Of a stretch of DNA of 64,000 nt, positions 35,588-44,063 are shown piece after piece (position 1 is the stretch's first letter; each line of letters begins with the position of its first letter). Where the stretch lies: contig JAJDDO010000009.1 of assembly GCA_029260265.1 (NCBI GenBank), forward strand, positions 1 through 64,000. Direction: 5' to 3'. The position numbers and the translations under genes were made by a program. Under the pieces are notes generated by a model. That model searched no databases. It was not told the origin of the DNA and saw only the letters and a list, made by a program, of their open reading frames with translations. The stretch is from Phycisphaerales bacterium. Lineage in GTDB: Bacteria > Planctomycetota > Phycisphaerae > Phycisphaerales > UBA1924.

Positions 35588-36394
35588 ATGAGCATACTCA
35601 GATCAAGAAACCCCGCAATGGGCGTTTTCGATAAAACAGAAAACCCAGCCTTGGCAAGGGACGACGCCAAAGTCATGACCCTCGGCGGCACCGTCACCGC
35701 GACAGGCATCTTGCTTGCCATCGTCGCGAGCGTGGCGATCCTTGTCTACACCCCATTGGCCAAAGCGATGACGAGCGCCGCTGCAGGCGGAACCTACTCC
35801 ATCCCCGGATGGATCTGGCCCGCGTTCATCGGTTCGATGATCGGTGGGATCGGATTCTCGCTGATTATCTTCTTCAAACCCAAGACCGCCCCCGTGGTCG
35901 CCCCGCTGCACGCTGTGGTGGAGGGTGTGTTCGTCGGGATAGCGAGCTTCGTCATCCCGATGCAGTTCCTCGGCGCGGGCTCGGTCACGATTGTTATGCA
36001 GGCGCTCTTGGCAACATTCGGGATTGCTGCCGCCATGCTCTTCGGGTACGCGACCGGCGTGCTCCGCGTGGGGCCGCTGGTGCAAAAGATCATCGTCACC
36101 GCGTTGATGGGGCTTGTGCTCTATGTCATGGCATTGTGGATCCTGGGGATGATTGGTATCAACATGTGGAACGGCTACGCCGACACCGGGATCATGGGCA
36201 TCGGGTTCACCGGGTTCTGCATCGCGATCGCGTCGCTGTTCTTGCTGCTTGATTTCCAGTTCATCGAGAAGGGCATCGAGGCCCGCGCTCCAAAGCACAT
36301 GGAATGGGTCGGCGCGTGGGGTTTGATGGTCACGCTTGTCTGGTTGTACATCGAGCTGCTTCGGTTGTTTGCCAAGCTGCAATCCCGCGATTGA
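35588..36394 (+). CDS. Bax inhibitor-1/YccA-like membrane protein
   Basis: A 268-aa integral membrane protein with about seven transmembrane helices after a soluble N-terminus (MSILRSRNPAMG...). Supporting segments of the bacterial Bax-inhibitor-1-like group are AVVEGVFVGIASFVIPMQFLG, ATFGIAAAMLFGYATGVLRV, DFQFIEKGIEARAPKHMEWVGAWGL and the final LVWLYIELLRLFAKLQSR, which is very characteristic. The family includes pH-sensitive Ca2+ leak channels and modulators of membrane proteases; the bacterial role is poorly defined. An independent gene with its own terminator. aggaacc precedes the start. Confidence 0.85.
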   Translation: MSILRSRNPAMGVFDKTENPALARDDAKVMTLGGTVTATGILLAIVASVAILVYTPLAKAMTSAAAGGTYSIPGWIWPAFIGSMIGGIGFSLIIFFKPKTAPVVAPLHAVVEGVFVGIASFVIPMQFLGAGSVTIVMQALLATFGIAAAMLFGYATGVLRVGPLVQKIIVTALMGLVLYVMALWILGMIGINMWNGYADTGIMGIGFTGFCIAIASLFLLLDFQFIEKGIEARAPKHMEWVGAWGLMVTLVWLYIELLRLFAKLQSRD

Positions 36395-36429
36395 TTCGTC
36401 TGCGTCCGGTTATCTCGAATACTCTCCAA

Positions 36430-36452
36430 AGCCCGCATATTGCGGGCTTTTT
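36430..36452 (+). terminator. Intrinsic terminator
   Basis: Stem agcccgca (36430-36437) with tgcgggct (36441-36448), loop tat, followed by a T-run. It ends the Bax-inhibitor-like gene. Confidence 0.75.
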
Positions 36453-36617
36453 CGTGCCCGATAAACAGATCGGTACCAGATAGACCAGCTGACCGGGATG
36501 CGCCGAGTTGGGCAGCGTTGCGGGCTGCATATGTTGTGTCGACCGAGAATCATTGTCTGTGCGTCCGAAAGAAGCTTGCCGTTGCGAGGTTCGCGTTGAT
36601 TTCCGATATGCGCATCA

Positions 36618-37064
36618 ATGGGCAGTGCACAAAAAATACAGGATCGCCAATGCGGCGCATGCAAGCTGTGCTGCAAGCTGCCCGAGATCCCATCGATGGA
36701 TAAGCCCGTTGATACATGGTGCGATCATGCCGACCCGACCAACGATGCGTGTGGATGCAAGGACTACGACAACCGCCCCGGTGGGTGCCGGGCGTTCTCA
36801 TGCGGATGGCTGCGTGGGATGGGCGACGAGGGAGATCGGCCCGATAAGCTCGGCGTGATGCTCCAGCCGATCACACATCCGGACATCGGCGAGGGGATCG
36901 CCTTCGTCGAAGCACGCCCCGGCGCGCTCCAAGAGCCAAAGGCCCAGTGGTACCTCGCCCAGGCTTTCAAGCAGGCTCCGGATCGGATCTTCATCCGCAA
37001 ATACCAAGACCCCCACTTCACAACCACCCAGCTGACCGTGAATCGGTCCCAAATCGCCGGGTAG
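36618..37064 (+). CDS. YkgJ-like cysteine-cluster protein
   Basis: A 148-aa protein whose first 60 residues hold the cysteine cluster of the YkgJ/UPF0153 type: CGACKLCCK, WCDHADPTNDACGCKDYDNRPGGCRAFSCGWL. This array probably binds zinc or an Fe-S cluster. The remainder (LGVMLQPITHPDIGEGIAFVEA...) is a small alpha/beta domain. The family's biochemical role is unsettled. It is followed within about 20 bp by the dihydrouridine synthase and may be co-transcribed with it. The GC-poor gap 36453-36617 holds nothing recognisable. Confidence 0.8.
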   Translation: MGSAQKIQDRQCGACKLCCKLPEIPSMDKPVDTWCDHADPTNDACGCKDYDNRPGGCRAFSCGWLRGMGDEGDRPDKLGVMLQPITHPDIGEGIAFVEARPGALQEPKAQWYLAQAFKQAPDRIFIRKYQDPHFTTTQLTVNRSQIAG

Positions 37065-37081
37065 CACACCAGGGCATATCC

Positions 37082-38227
37082 TTGCCCGTGCTTGCAACAC
37101 CTTTGACATTGCGTGCCCCAGAAAAGGCGGTCAACCTCGACACCAACTTGTTGCTTGCGCCGATCGCGGGATGGTGTGAGCTGGCATGGCGGATGACTTG
37201 TCGAGAACTCGGTGGCGTTGGGCTCGCGTGCACCGATCTGCTCAGCCCGCAGGGGCTCTTATTGCAGCGGGAGACCTCGCACAATCTCGCTGCGACCAAC
37301 GAGCACGACCAGCCGCTCGGGATGCAGCTGTACGGCTCAGACCCCGAGATCCTCGCCAGCGGCGCCCTCTGGTGCGCCGAGAACGGCGCGAGCGTGGTCG
37401 ATATCAACATGGGATGCCCGGTCGACAAGGTCACCAAAAAGGACGGCGGGTCCAAACTCATGTGCGACATCGATAAAACGCTTTCATTGTTCGAGACCGT
37501 ACGCGGTTCGTTGCCTGGGCATGTGCCGTTGACCGCCAAGATGCGACTCGGGTGGTCGCAGGCGGACGCGGACGCCGGTGCAGCGTGCAAGCTCGCCGTC
37601 GGGCTCTGTCAACGCGGCGCAGCGATGATCACCGTCCATGGACGAACAACCGAACAACGCTTCAAGGGCTCGGCGTCGCACATGGGAATCAAGAGGGTGG
37701 TCGATGCGGTCGAAGAAGCGACCGGTGCCTACGACGGCACCGCAGAGGGCGGCGTGGCGGTGATCGGCAACGGCGATGTCAAAGCCCCGCACGATGTCGT
37801 CGCGATGATCCAACGCACACGGTGCGCGGGGGTCATGATCGGGCGTGGATCTTTCAGCAACCCGTGGTTATTCCGGCTCGGTTGGGCGTTGCAGCAGCGT
37901 GCGCATACAAACATGTCGGTTGAAGAAATCGCAGCGATCGAGCTGACCGATCTTGAACCCACCGAGAATGAACGGCTCGATATGCTGCTGAGGTTCTTTG
38001 ATCGAATGGTGGAATATCGCGACGAGGGGCACGCGTTGCATGTATTCCGTCAGCGGAGCAATCTGCTCGCCAAGCCCGTGAACAGGGGGTACTGCAAACC
38101 GCTAAAAACCGCGATCCGGACTGCAAAGACGCGGGGCGAGGTGGTCGCCGCGATCGAGGAATGGCGTTGCGGATCGCTCGGGGCTCATGTGGATCGGGTT
38201 GCAAGTGAATCCTCACGCAACCGATGA
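37082..38227 (+). CDS. tRNA-dihydrouridine synthase (Dus family)
   Basis: About 381 aa. The FMN-dependent TIM-barrel enzyme reduces uridines in the tRNA D-loop. Motifs: LLAPIAGWCELAWRMTCRELGG (substrate pocket), QLYGSDPEILA, VDINMGCPVDKVTKKDGGSKLM with the catalytic Cys, PLTAKMRLGW, MITVHGRTTEQRFKG and GVMIGRGSFSNPW (FMN phosphate site), then the C-terminal helical recognition domain. There is no ATG at the natural N-terminus: TTG at 37082 (aggg upstream) or GTG at 37088 both fit. The ATG at 36947 lies deep in the previous gene and is rejected. Closest to the DusB-type group by motif spacing. Confidence 0.9.
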   Translation: MPVLATPLTLRAPEKAVNLDTNLLLAPIAGWCELAWRMTCRELGGVGLACTDLLSPQGLLLQRETSHNLAATNEHDQPLGMQLYGSDPEILASGALWCAENGASVVDINMGCPVDKVTKKDGGSKLMCDIDKTLSLFETVRGSLPGHVPLTAKMRLGWSQADADAGAACKLAVGLCQRGAAMITVHGRTTEQRFKGSASHMGIKRVVDAVEEATGAYDGTAEGGVAVIGNGDVKAPHDVVAMIQRTRCAGVMIGRGSFSNPWLFRLGWALQQRAHTNMSVEEIAAIELTDLEPTENERLDMLLRFFDRMVEYRDEGHALHVFRQRSNLLAKPVNRGYCKPLKTAIRTAKTRGEVVAAIEEWRCGSLGAHVDRVASESSRNR

Positions 38228-38245
38228 GAATGGCTTGCGTACCGG

Positions 38246-38273
38246 GTTCAGATGAGTTAGACTCACGGTATAG
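38246..38273 (+). promoter_or_regulatory. Possible promoter of the M64 peptidase gene
   Basis: TTCAGA (38246-38251) and TATAGA (38268-38273), each 4 of 6 to consensus, spaced 16 bp, about 60 bases upstream of the ATG. Weak evidence. Confidence 0.3.
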
Positions 38274-38334
38274 ATTCTCTGTATCGCTTCTTTGATTTGT
38301 AAAACTCAATTCCTCTGTTACGAAAAGAAAACAG

Positions 38335-39798
38335 ATGCTTCACCACGCACGCACAGCTTGCTTTGTCTCCGCGCTCTCGATCGCCCTCGCTGCCGGTGCG
38401 GCAGAGGACACCCCCAAGCAATCCAAGGCGGCCAACGAGCAGACGGATGCGCAGACAGAGCGTGTCCATGTCTGCTATCCGGGCGAAGACGGGAACCTGA
38501 CTGGGCAGATCGTGGAGATGCCGATCGAGCAGGGGTATCTGGATCTTCTCGAAGCACGCAGAGGTGCGCGCGGACCGGTGGACAACCGGGTTGATCTGGT
38601 CATGGTTGGCGATGGGTACACCGCGGGGCAGATGGCGACTTTTCATCAGCACGCCGACAATGTCGCGGCCGACTTCTTCAACTACGAGCCCTACAAGTCG
38701 TATGAGCCCTACTTCCGGATCACCAAGGTCGAGGTGGCTTCGAATGAATCGGGCGTAGACAACGATCCAACACAGGGCATCAATCGGGACACCGCGTTGG
38801 ACATGGCGTATTGGGGCAACGGGATCGAGCGGTTGTTGATTGTCGATGTCACCAAGGCCTACACCCATGCCAATGCGGGGGCGGCGGATGTTGATCAGGT
38901 GCTCGCGATCGCCAACTCCTCAAAGTACGGCGGCGCGGGGTACTCATCGAGTAATCTGGGCACCGTCGCGGGGGGCAATGCGTCGGCGGTGGATATCGCG
39001 ATCAATGAGAATGGACATTCATTTGGCGGTCTTGCTGACGAGTACGACTACGGCGGGCCGGTCACCTACATCGCGCCCGAGCCCGAGGGCGCCAATGTTT
39101 CGACCTATGACCATATCCAGCAGATCATCCAGTCGCGAAAATGGTACCAATGGGTTGGCGTGTCGATGAGCGGGCTTGATGGACCTGTGAGCTCATTCGA
39201 GGGCGCGGTCTATTCTTTGTTCGGCGTGTACCGCCCAACGGACAACTCCATGATGCGAAACCTCGGACGCCCGTTCAACCCACCGAGCGCGGAGAAGCTG
39301 ATCATCGAGATCTACTGGCAAGTCAACCCGATCGACGACGGGCTCCTCGATGGCACCGCGTGGGATGTCTCGGACAACATCTGGATCATACCCATGCAGC
39401 CGATCGGGCACAGCCTCACGATCGAATGGACAATCGACGGCACGCTGGATCATTCCTTCGACGGGATGAGTTCGATCAACCTGGCCAACTACGGGCTCAG
39501 CGTTGGGCCACACTCGGTGAGCGTACGCGTTGCTGATGACACGCCGATGGTGCGAGATCAAGTTCTGTACAACCATCTCATGGTCGAGGAACGCAGCTAC
39601 ACGGTTCATGTGAATCCATGCAATTCTACTGCGAACCTCAATGGTGATGATGTGCTTAATCTTCAGGATCTCTTCGCATTCCTTGCCTTGTTCAACGCCC
39701 AGCTCCCCGAGGCCGACCTGGCAGCCCCGTTCGGGGACTTCAACCTGCAGGATGTGTTTGCCTACCTCGCGATCTTCAACGCCGGTTGCAATCCGTAA
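38335..39798 (+). CDS. Secreted M64-family (IgA-peptidase-like) protein with GC-type dockerin; altered zinc motif
   Basis: A 487-aa protein: signal peptide ending AAGAAED, an N-terminal region and an M64-type metallopeptidase domain starting VDLVMVGDGYTAGQM (about 85) and running to about 330. The zinc motif HExGHxxxxLADEY of this family reads NENGHSFGGLADEYDYGG (residues 224-241), with Asn224 replacing the first His ligand. The rest of the motif, DNSMMRNLGRPFNPPS and the downstream beta domain are intact. The C-terminus is the duplicated dockerin-like module, first unit atypical (NGDDVLNLQDLFAFLALF), ending NAGCNP. It may be an inactive binder derived from a peptidase, or carry a recent mutation. 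Confidence 0.85.
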   Translation: MLHHARTACFVSALSIALAAGAAEDTPKQSKAANEQTDAQTERVHVCYPGEDGNLTGQIVEMPIEQGYLDLLEARRGARGPVDNRVDLVMVGDGYTAGQMATFHQHADNVAADFFNYEPYKSYEPYFRITKVEVASNESGVDNDPTQGINRDTALDMAYWGNGIERLLIVDVTKAYTHANAGAADVDQVLAIANSSKYGGAGYSSSNLGTVAGGNASAVDIAINENGHSFGGLADEYDYGGPVTYIAPEPEGANVSTYDHIQQIIQSRKWYQWVGVSMSGLDGPVSSFEGAVYSLFGVYRPTDNSMMRNLGRPFNPPSAEKLIIEIYWQVNPIDDGLLDGTAWDVSDNIWIIPMQPIGHSLTIEWTIDGTLDHSFDGMSSINLANYGLSVGPHSVSVRVADDTPMVRDQVLYNHLMVEERSYTVHVNPCNSTANLNGDDVLNLQDLFAFLALFNAQLPEADLAAPFGDFNLQDVFAYLAIFNAGCNP

Positions 39799-39823
39799 GC
39801 AAGCCACCGATAACCGTTCATCC

Positions 39824-39849
39824 ACCCCTCCCGCACGGGAGGGGTTTTT
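39824..39849 (+). terminator. Intrinsic terminator after the M64 gene
   Basis: 10-bp stem (39824-39833 with 39836-39845) with a T-run. A second perfect hairpin without a T-run lies at 39930-39949 (gcacgccc/gggcgtgc), upstream of the next gene; it could be an attenuator or leader structure. Confidence 0.75.
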
Positions 39850-40028
39850 CTTTGAGCTGATGAGATTGGGATGAATCCGAAGGATCGTTTGCACCGTACA
39901 TGGTTGCGGGTCATGCTTTTTCTGTACCCGCACGCCCGTTCGGGCGTGCTTACGCTTGATTCTTTGCCTGTTTTCGTTTGGGCGGAGTTGAGTTTCCAAC
40001 TTGCAGATCAATCCTTTGGAGGAGCACC

Positions 40029-42029
40029 ATGCTCTTGAATCATTTCTATCGGGCCACTTCACGAACAAGTTTGCTTGCCTTGGTCCTTGCAGCCGGGTCG
40101 GTTGTCGCTGCGGATCAAGCTCAGAACACCCAGACCAACGCCGGGCATCGCGATGTCATGAGCGTGCGGGGCAGCGAGGTCTTCCTTGTCGCCGATCTCG
40201 ATGCGACATCAAGCCCTGCTTCACGGATCAACGCCGATCTTGCGGACAAGGCGGGGCAGATCCCGGCTCCGACCGAGGGGTACATCCTTCATAGCCGCAT
40301 CGTAGTGCGGACCAACGATCTGGCGGTGCTCAACGCCCGCGTGCAAGAACTGCGACCAAGCGGGGCGCGGAGCATCGCGGTGCGTGCGCACGATCGGGTT
40401 GCAGGTTTCGCGGTTGTTGACACGCCAACCGTCGGCGATGCGATTGAGCTCGCCCAGTCGCTGCGCGATGGCGGAGCGTTTGAGTCTGTCGAGCTTGACA
40501 TGACCCGCCCGCGTGCGCTTCGCGCACCGAGCGATCCGAGTTTTTCGAGCCAGTGGCATTTGCGGAACACGAGCGTGTCGATCGCAGATATCAACGCCGA
40601 CGGTGCTTGGGATCTTGGGTATGACGGCTCGGGCGTCACGATCGGGATCGTCGAAGGTGGGTTCCAATCGAATCATCCTGATCTCTCGCCGAACTATTAC
40701 TCGACCGCGTCGCAGAGCGGCGGCTCGAGCACCTCGCACGCAACCGGGTGTGCGGGGATCGCAGCAATGACCGGCAACAACGGCCAAGGCGGCGCGGGGC
40801 TTGCCTACAACGCCAACCTCTCCCAGCAGCTCTACGGATCAAGCTCGCAAACCGCCTCCGCATTCGAGTACCGCAACGATCTCAACGACGCGAAATCAAA
40901 CTCGTGGGGCCCGTTTGACGACGGGACGATCAGCTACCTCTCAAGCATCGAGCGGGCAGCGATCGAGAACACCGCGGTCAATGGGCGCGGCGGGCTGGGG
41001 ACCGCGCTCTGCTGGGCAGCGGGCAACGGCGGCACCGGTGATCGGTGCGATTATGATCCGTATGCGTCGAGCAGGCACACGCTCGCGATCGGCTCTGTCG
41101 GAGACCAGGACTTCCGCGCGTGGTACAACGAGACGGGCAGCTCGATGCTTGTCGTCACCCATTCGTCGGGCAATAACCGCGGGACTTGGACCACCACCTC
41201 GGGGAGTTCATACACCTCCAACTTCGGCGGGACCTCCTCGGCCTCGCCGCTCGCACTCGGGGCGGTCGCCCTGATCCTCGATGCCAACCCATCGTTGACC
41301 CAGAGGGACATCCAGCATGTGTTTGTCAACTCAGCGCGTCAATGCGATCCGGGTGACAAAGGATGGTCAACAAACGGCGCGGGGCACCTGATCAACCTGA
41401 ACTACGGGTTCGGTGCGATCGATATCGAGGACTCGGTGGTGCTCGCTGAATCATGGACCAATGTCGGCCCCGAGGTCCAGGCATCGTCGGGAACTGTGAA
41501 TGTCGATGTCACCATCCCCGACAACAACACCACCGGGACCACCCGCACCGCCAACATCGCTGAAGATATCTCGATCGAGGCGGTGGAGTTGGTGCTCAAT
41601 ATCGACACCACCTATGTCGGCGATCTGCAGATCTTGCTGACCAGCCCCGACGGCACCCAGTCGCTGCTTGCGACCTCGCGTGCCGACACACAAGATGATT
41701 ATGTCAACTACACCTTTACCTCGCTGAGGCATTTCGATGAGATGTCAGCGGGGACCTGGACGGTGAATATTTCTGATCGCGGCCCGGGTGATGTGCCGTT
41801 CTGGGACGACTTTGAGTTGATCGTCTATGGAACAAACCCCGTTGGAGGGCCTTGTTCGGGTGCGGACCTCATCGCTCCGTTCGGCGTGCTCAATTTGCAG
41901 GATGTCTTCGCCTACCTCGCGTTGTTCAATACTTCGGATCCGTCTGCGGACCTTGCCGCCCCGTTCGGGCAGTTTAACCTGCAGGATGTGTTTGCGTACC
42001 TCAATATCTTCAACGCCGGGTGCCCATAA
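40029..42029 (+). CDS. Secreted kexin-like S8 peptidase with P-domain and GC-type dockerin
   Basis: A 666-aa protein from ATG 40029 (ggaggag 5 bases upstream; signal peptide SLLALVLAAGSVVAAD). A prodomain-like region runs to about 165. The subtilisin domain runs from about 170 to 480. The Asp box reads IGIVEGGFQSNHPDL with Glu at about 209 where Asp is expected. The His box is TSHATGCAGIAA (His about 237). The oxyanion Asn is in WAAGNGG and the Ser box is GGTSSASPLALG (Ser about 403). A proprotein-convertase P-domain follows (about 500-600, TVNVDVTIPDN, SIEAVELVLNIDTTYVGDL, GTWTVNISDRGPGD). The dockerin-like pair ends NAGCP. Confidence 0.87.
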   Translation: MLLNHFYRATSRTSLLALVLAAGSVVAADQAQNTQTNAGHRDVMSVRGSEVFLVADLDATSSPASRINADLADKAGQIPAPTEGYILHSRIVVRTNDLAVLNARVQELRPSGARSIAVRAHDRVAGFAVVDTPTVGDAIELAQSLRDGGAFESVELDMTRPRALRAPSDPSFSSQWHLRNTSVSIADINADGAWDLGYDGSGVTIGIVEGGFQSNHPDLSPNYYSTASQSGGSSTSHATGCAGIAAMTGNNGQGGAGLAYNANLSQQLYGSSSQTASAFEYRNDLNDAKSNSWGPFDDGTISYLSSIERAAIENTAVNGRGGLGTALCWAAGNGGTGDRCDYDPYASSRHTLAIGSVGDQDFRAWYNETGSSMLVVTHSSGNNRGTWTTTSGSSYTSNFGGTSSASPLALGAVALILDANPSLTQRDIQHVFVNSARQCDPGDKGWSTNGAGHLINLNYGFGAIDIEDSVVLAESWTNVGPEVQASSGTVNVDVTIPDNNTTGTTRTANIAEDISIEAVELVLNIDTTYVGDLQILLTSPDGTQSLLATSRADTQDDYVNYTFTSLRHFDEMSAGTWTVNISDRGPGDVPFWDDFELIVYGTNPVGGPCSGADLIAPFGVLNLQDVFAYLALFNTSDPSADLAAPFGQFNLQDVFAYLNIFNAGCP

Positions 42030-42287
42030 CCCTCTGGCGGGCTTCAGACTGGGTTTGTCAAGAAAAACACCCGCTGAGCCCCGATATTGCAATCTGCCTG
42101 CTCCCGCGTGCGTTTAGAAGGGTGGTGAGGGATCGATGGAGAAGATCTGTCGATTCTCTCTGATCGGCAGAAGCGGATCCGCCGAATCCTGAGGAATACA
42201 ATCCGCCGGTGCATCACCTAGAGCGAACGGGTGGAATCGATACGACTAATCGTGCATTTGCGTGCACAACGGATAGGGAGCAATCAG

Positions 42288-43406
42288 ATGATCAGCAATC
42301 GCAGAATCGCACAGGCATTTTCTACACTCGGCATGGTTGGCGTCGTGGCCCTCGGGTCTGCCTCCATCGCGCAGGACGCTCAGCCCGTGAAGCAGACAAC
42401 TGCGACCAAGGCGGTTGGATCTGAGTCCGGCGCAGAGCCCGCGAGTTTGAAGGGCAAGGGGAACCTCACCTTCGCTTCAAAGAGCCAAGAAACCGGGGTG
42501 ATCTTCGACAACGAAAATCCGACACTCAGCTTCCAGTTCAAGAATGTCGGGCTCGGACCGGTGACCGTGACCAATATCAAACCGGCGTGCGGGTGCACCG
42601 CTGTTGAACTCACAAAGACCACCTACGCTCCGGGCGAGTCCGGCAGCATCGAGGTGATCTTTGATCCCAAGGGCAAACGCGGCGCTCAGGCACGCAACAT
42701 CACCGTCTTCACAGACCAAGAGAACAACCCGACCACAACGCTCATGGTTCGCTCATTTGTCAAGCCTCTGGTTGTCGTTGAGCCCGCGCAGCTCGTCTTT
42801 AAGCCTTCGCAGAAGGGCGCAGGCGCGACCGCGGATCTGCATGTCAAGGGGCGGTTCGAAGACTTCAAGGTCACCCGGGCAACCACGACCGATCCCGAGG
42901 TTTTCTCGGTCGAGATTATCGACAACGGCGAGGTCGCCGAGGGCGATGAGATTCTCTACGACCGGATCATCCGTGTAACACTCTCGAAGGATGTCAAGCC
43001 CGAGAGCTACCACTCGGAACTCAGCATCCGCACAAATGACCCAGAGAAGCCGATCTTCTCGGTGACCACCTACGCACAGGTTCACGGCGATCTTCGTATG
43101 ACCCCGGTGCGGATGACGCTCGGACGCCTTGTCGTGGGTGATGAAGTTGATATTTCGTTGCATGTCCGCACCGTGACCGGCGCACCGTTCGAGATCACCA
43201 GCGCCAACTCCAACACCGTCGCGCTCGATGCCGAGTACACCTTTGAGCCCGTTGACCCCGAGGTCCGCAATGACTGGATCGTGCGTGCAAAGGGCACCGC
43301 GGTCAATGTCGCTCCACGGTTCAACGCGCTTCTCCACCTTGTCACCAATGTCAAGGACGAAGAGCAGGCAACCATCCAGATGTATGGACAGATCCGCCGG
43401 AACTGA
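42288..43406 (+). CDS. Secreted DUF1573-domain protein
   Basis: A 372-aa protein from ATG 42288 (gggagc upstream; signal peptide FSTLGMVGVVALGSASIAQD). Residues about 60-160 form the DUF1573 immunoglobulin-like domain (FDNENPTLSFQFKNVGLGPVTVTNIKPACGCTAVEL), including the conserved CGC motif that gives this family a potential disulfide or metal site. Two or three further beta-sandwich repeats follow (FVKPLVVVEPAQLVFK..., SIRTNDPEKPIFSVTTYAQV). It is followed by a rhodanese gene 6 bp later and a MauE-like gene. Exact role unknown. The intergenic stretch 42030-42287 has no other feature I can support. Confidence 0.82.
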   Translation: MISNRRIAQAFSTLGMVGVVALGSASIAQDAQPVKQTTATKAVGSESGAEPASLKGKGNLTFASKSQETGVIFDNENPTLSFQFKNVGLGPVTVTNIKPACGCTAVELTKTTYAPGESGSIEVIFDPKGKRGAQARNITVFTDQENNPTTTLMVRSFVKPLVVVEPAQLVFKPSQKGAGATADLHVKGRFEDFKVTRATTTDPEVFSVEIIDNGEVAEGDEILYDRIIRVTLSKDVKPESYHSELSIRTNDPEKPIFSVTTYAQVHGDLRMTPVRMTLGRLVVGDEVDISLHVRTVTGAPFEITSANSNTVALDAEYTFEPVDPEVRNDWIVRAKGTAVNVAPRFNALLHLVTNVKDEEQATIQMYGQIRRN

Positions 43407-43412
43407 TCAGAT

Positions 43413-44063
43413 ATGCACCTGTGCACCACGACAGTCAGGGTCTTTGCGATCGTCGGGCTCGGCTCGATGATCGGCGTTGGACATGCGCTGGTCATCAAGA
43501 ACCCCGTTGGGTTCCGCCGCGCACCGGCACCTCAGATCGATGACCAGACAATAGATCCGACGACTGATCAAACGGTTGATCCAATGCCGGTGGTGCATAC
43601 CCCAGAGGTTGCGATCGCCGATCCGGGCGGCCCATCGAACGATGAACAGAATGCCGACGCGGGGAGTTTTCCGATCGACCCGCTTGATATCCCTGGGCCT
43701 CCGGGCACGCTCACACTCCGCGAGGCGTACGCCCTCTATGACGAGGGCGCGTACTTCGTGGACGCGAGGCACGAGGACGAGTTTAACGAATCGCACATCG
43801 CGACCGCGTTGTTTTTACCCGCCCCGCGTGTGCGGAGCAAGGCGGGGCTCGACGAGCTCTCCATGATCCCGCCGGAGGTCACGATCGTGATCTATTGCGT
43901 GGGCGGCGACTGTGATGCCTCAGAGAATGCGAAGTTTGCGATCGAGCGATCGGGCCTCGGTTTTACCGATGTCCGGATCATGGGGCGTGGGTTCGAGCAC
44001 TGGGTGGACGCGGGGTTGCCCGTTGAGCACGCTGATGGTTCCGTGACGGGGGATCAGCCGTGA
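43413..44063 (+). CDS. Exported rhodanese-domain protein
   Basis: A 216-aa protein. An N-terminal hydrophobic segment (FAIVGLGSMIGVGHAL, signal peptide or anchor) and a Pro/Asp/Thr-rich linker (about 30-95) lead to a rhodanese domain (about 100-205: LREAYALYDEGAYFVDARHEDEF, IYCVGGDCDASENAKFAIE, VRIMGRGFEHW). The catalytic loop Cys is in YCVGGDCDAS. It probably transfers sulfane sulfur or handles persulfide outside the cytoplasm. The stop overlaps the GTG start of the MauE-like gene (GTGA), so the products are likely made together. Confidence 0.83.
   Translation: MHLCTTTVRVFAIVGLGSMIGVGHALVIKNPVGFRRAPAPQIDDQTIDPTTDQTVDPMPVVHTPEVAIADPGGPSNDEQNADAGSFPIDPLDIPGPPGTLTLREAYALYDEGAYFVDARHEDEFNESHIATALFLPAPRVRSKAGLDELSMIPPEVTIVIYCVGGDCDASENAKFAIERSGLGFTDVRIMGRGFEHWVDAGLPVEHADGSVTGDQP

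Noticed and set aside
35603..36382. 259-codon minus-strand frame opposite the Bax-inhibitor-like gene
   Set aside because: His/Asp/Arg-rich composition typical of a shadow of a membrane protein gene; no own start signals.
36947..37081. ATG start at 36947 for the dihydrouridine synthase
   Set aside because: It would overlap the cysteine-cluster gene by over 100 bases and add 45 residues of unrelated sequence; TTG 37082 or GTG 37088 fits better.
25741..42029. Repeated dockerin-coding DNA as a possible CRISPR or dispersed repeat array
   Set aside because: The repeats are in frame at the ends of genes and encode the same protein module.
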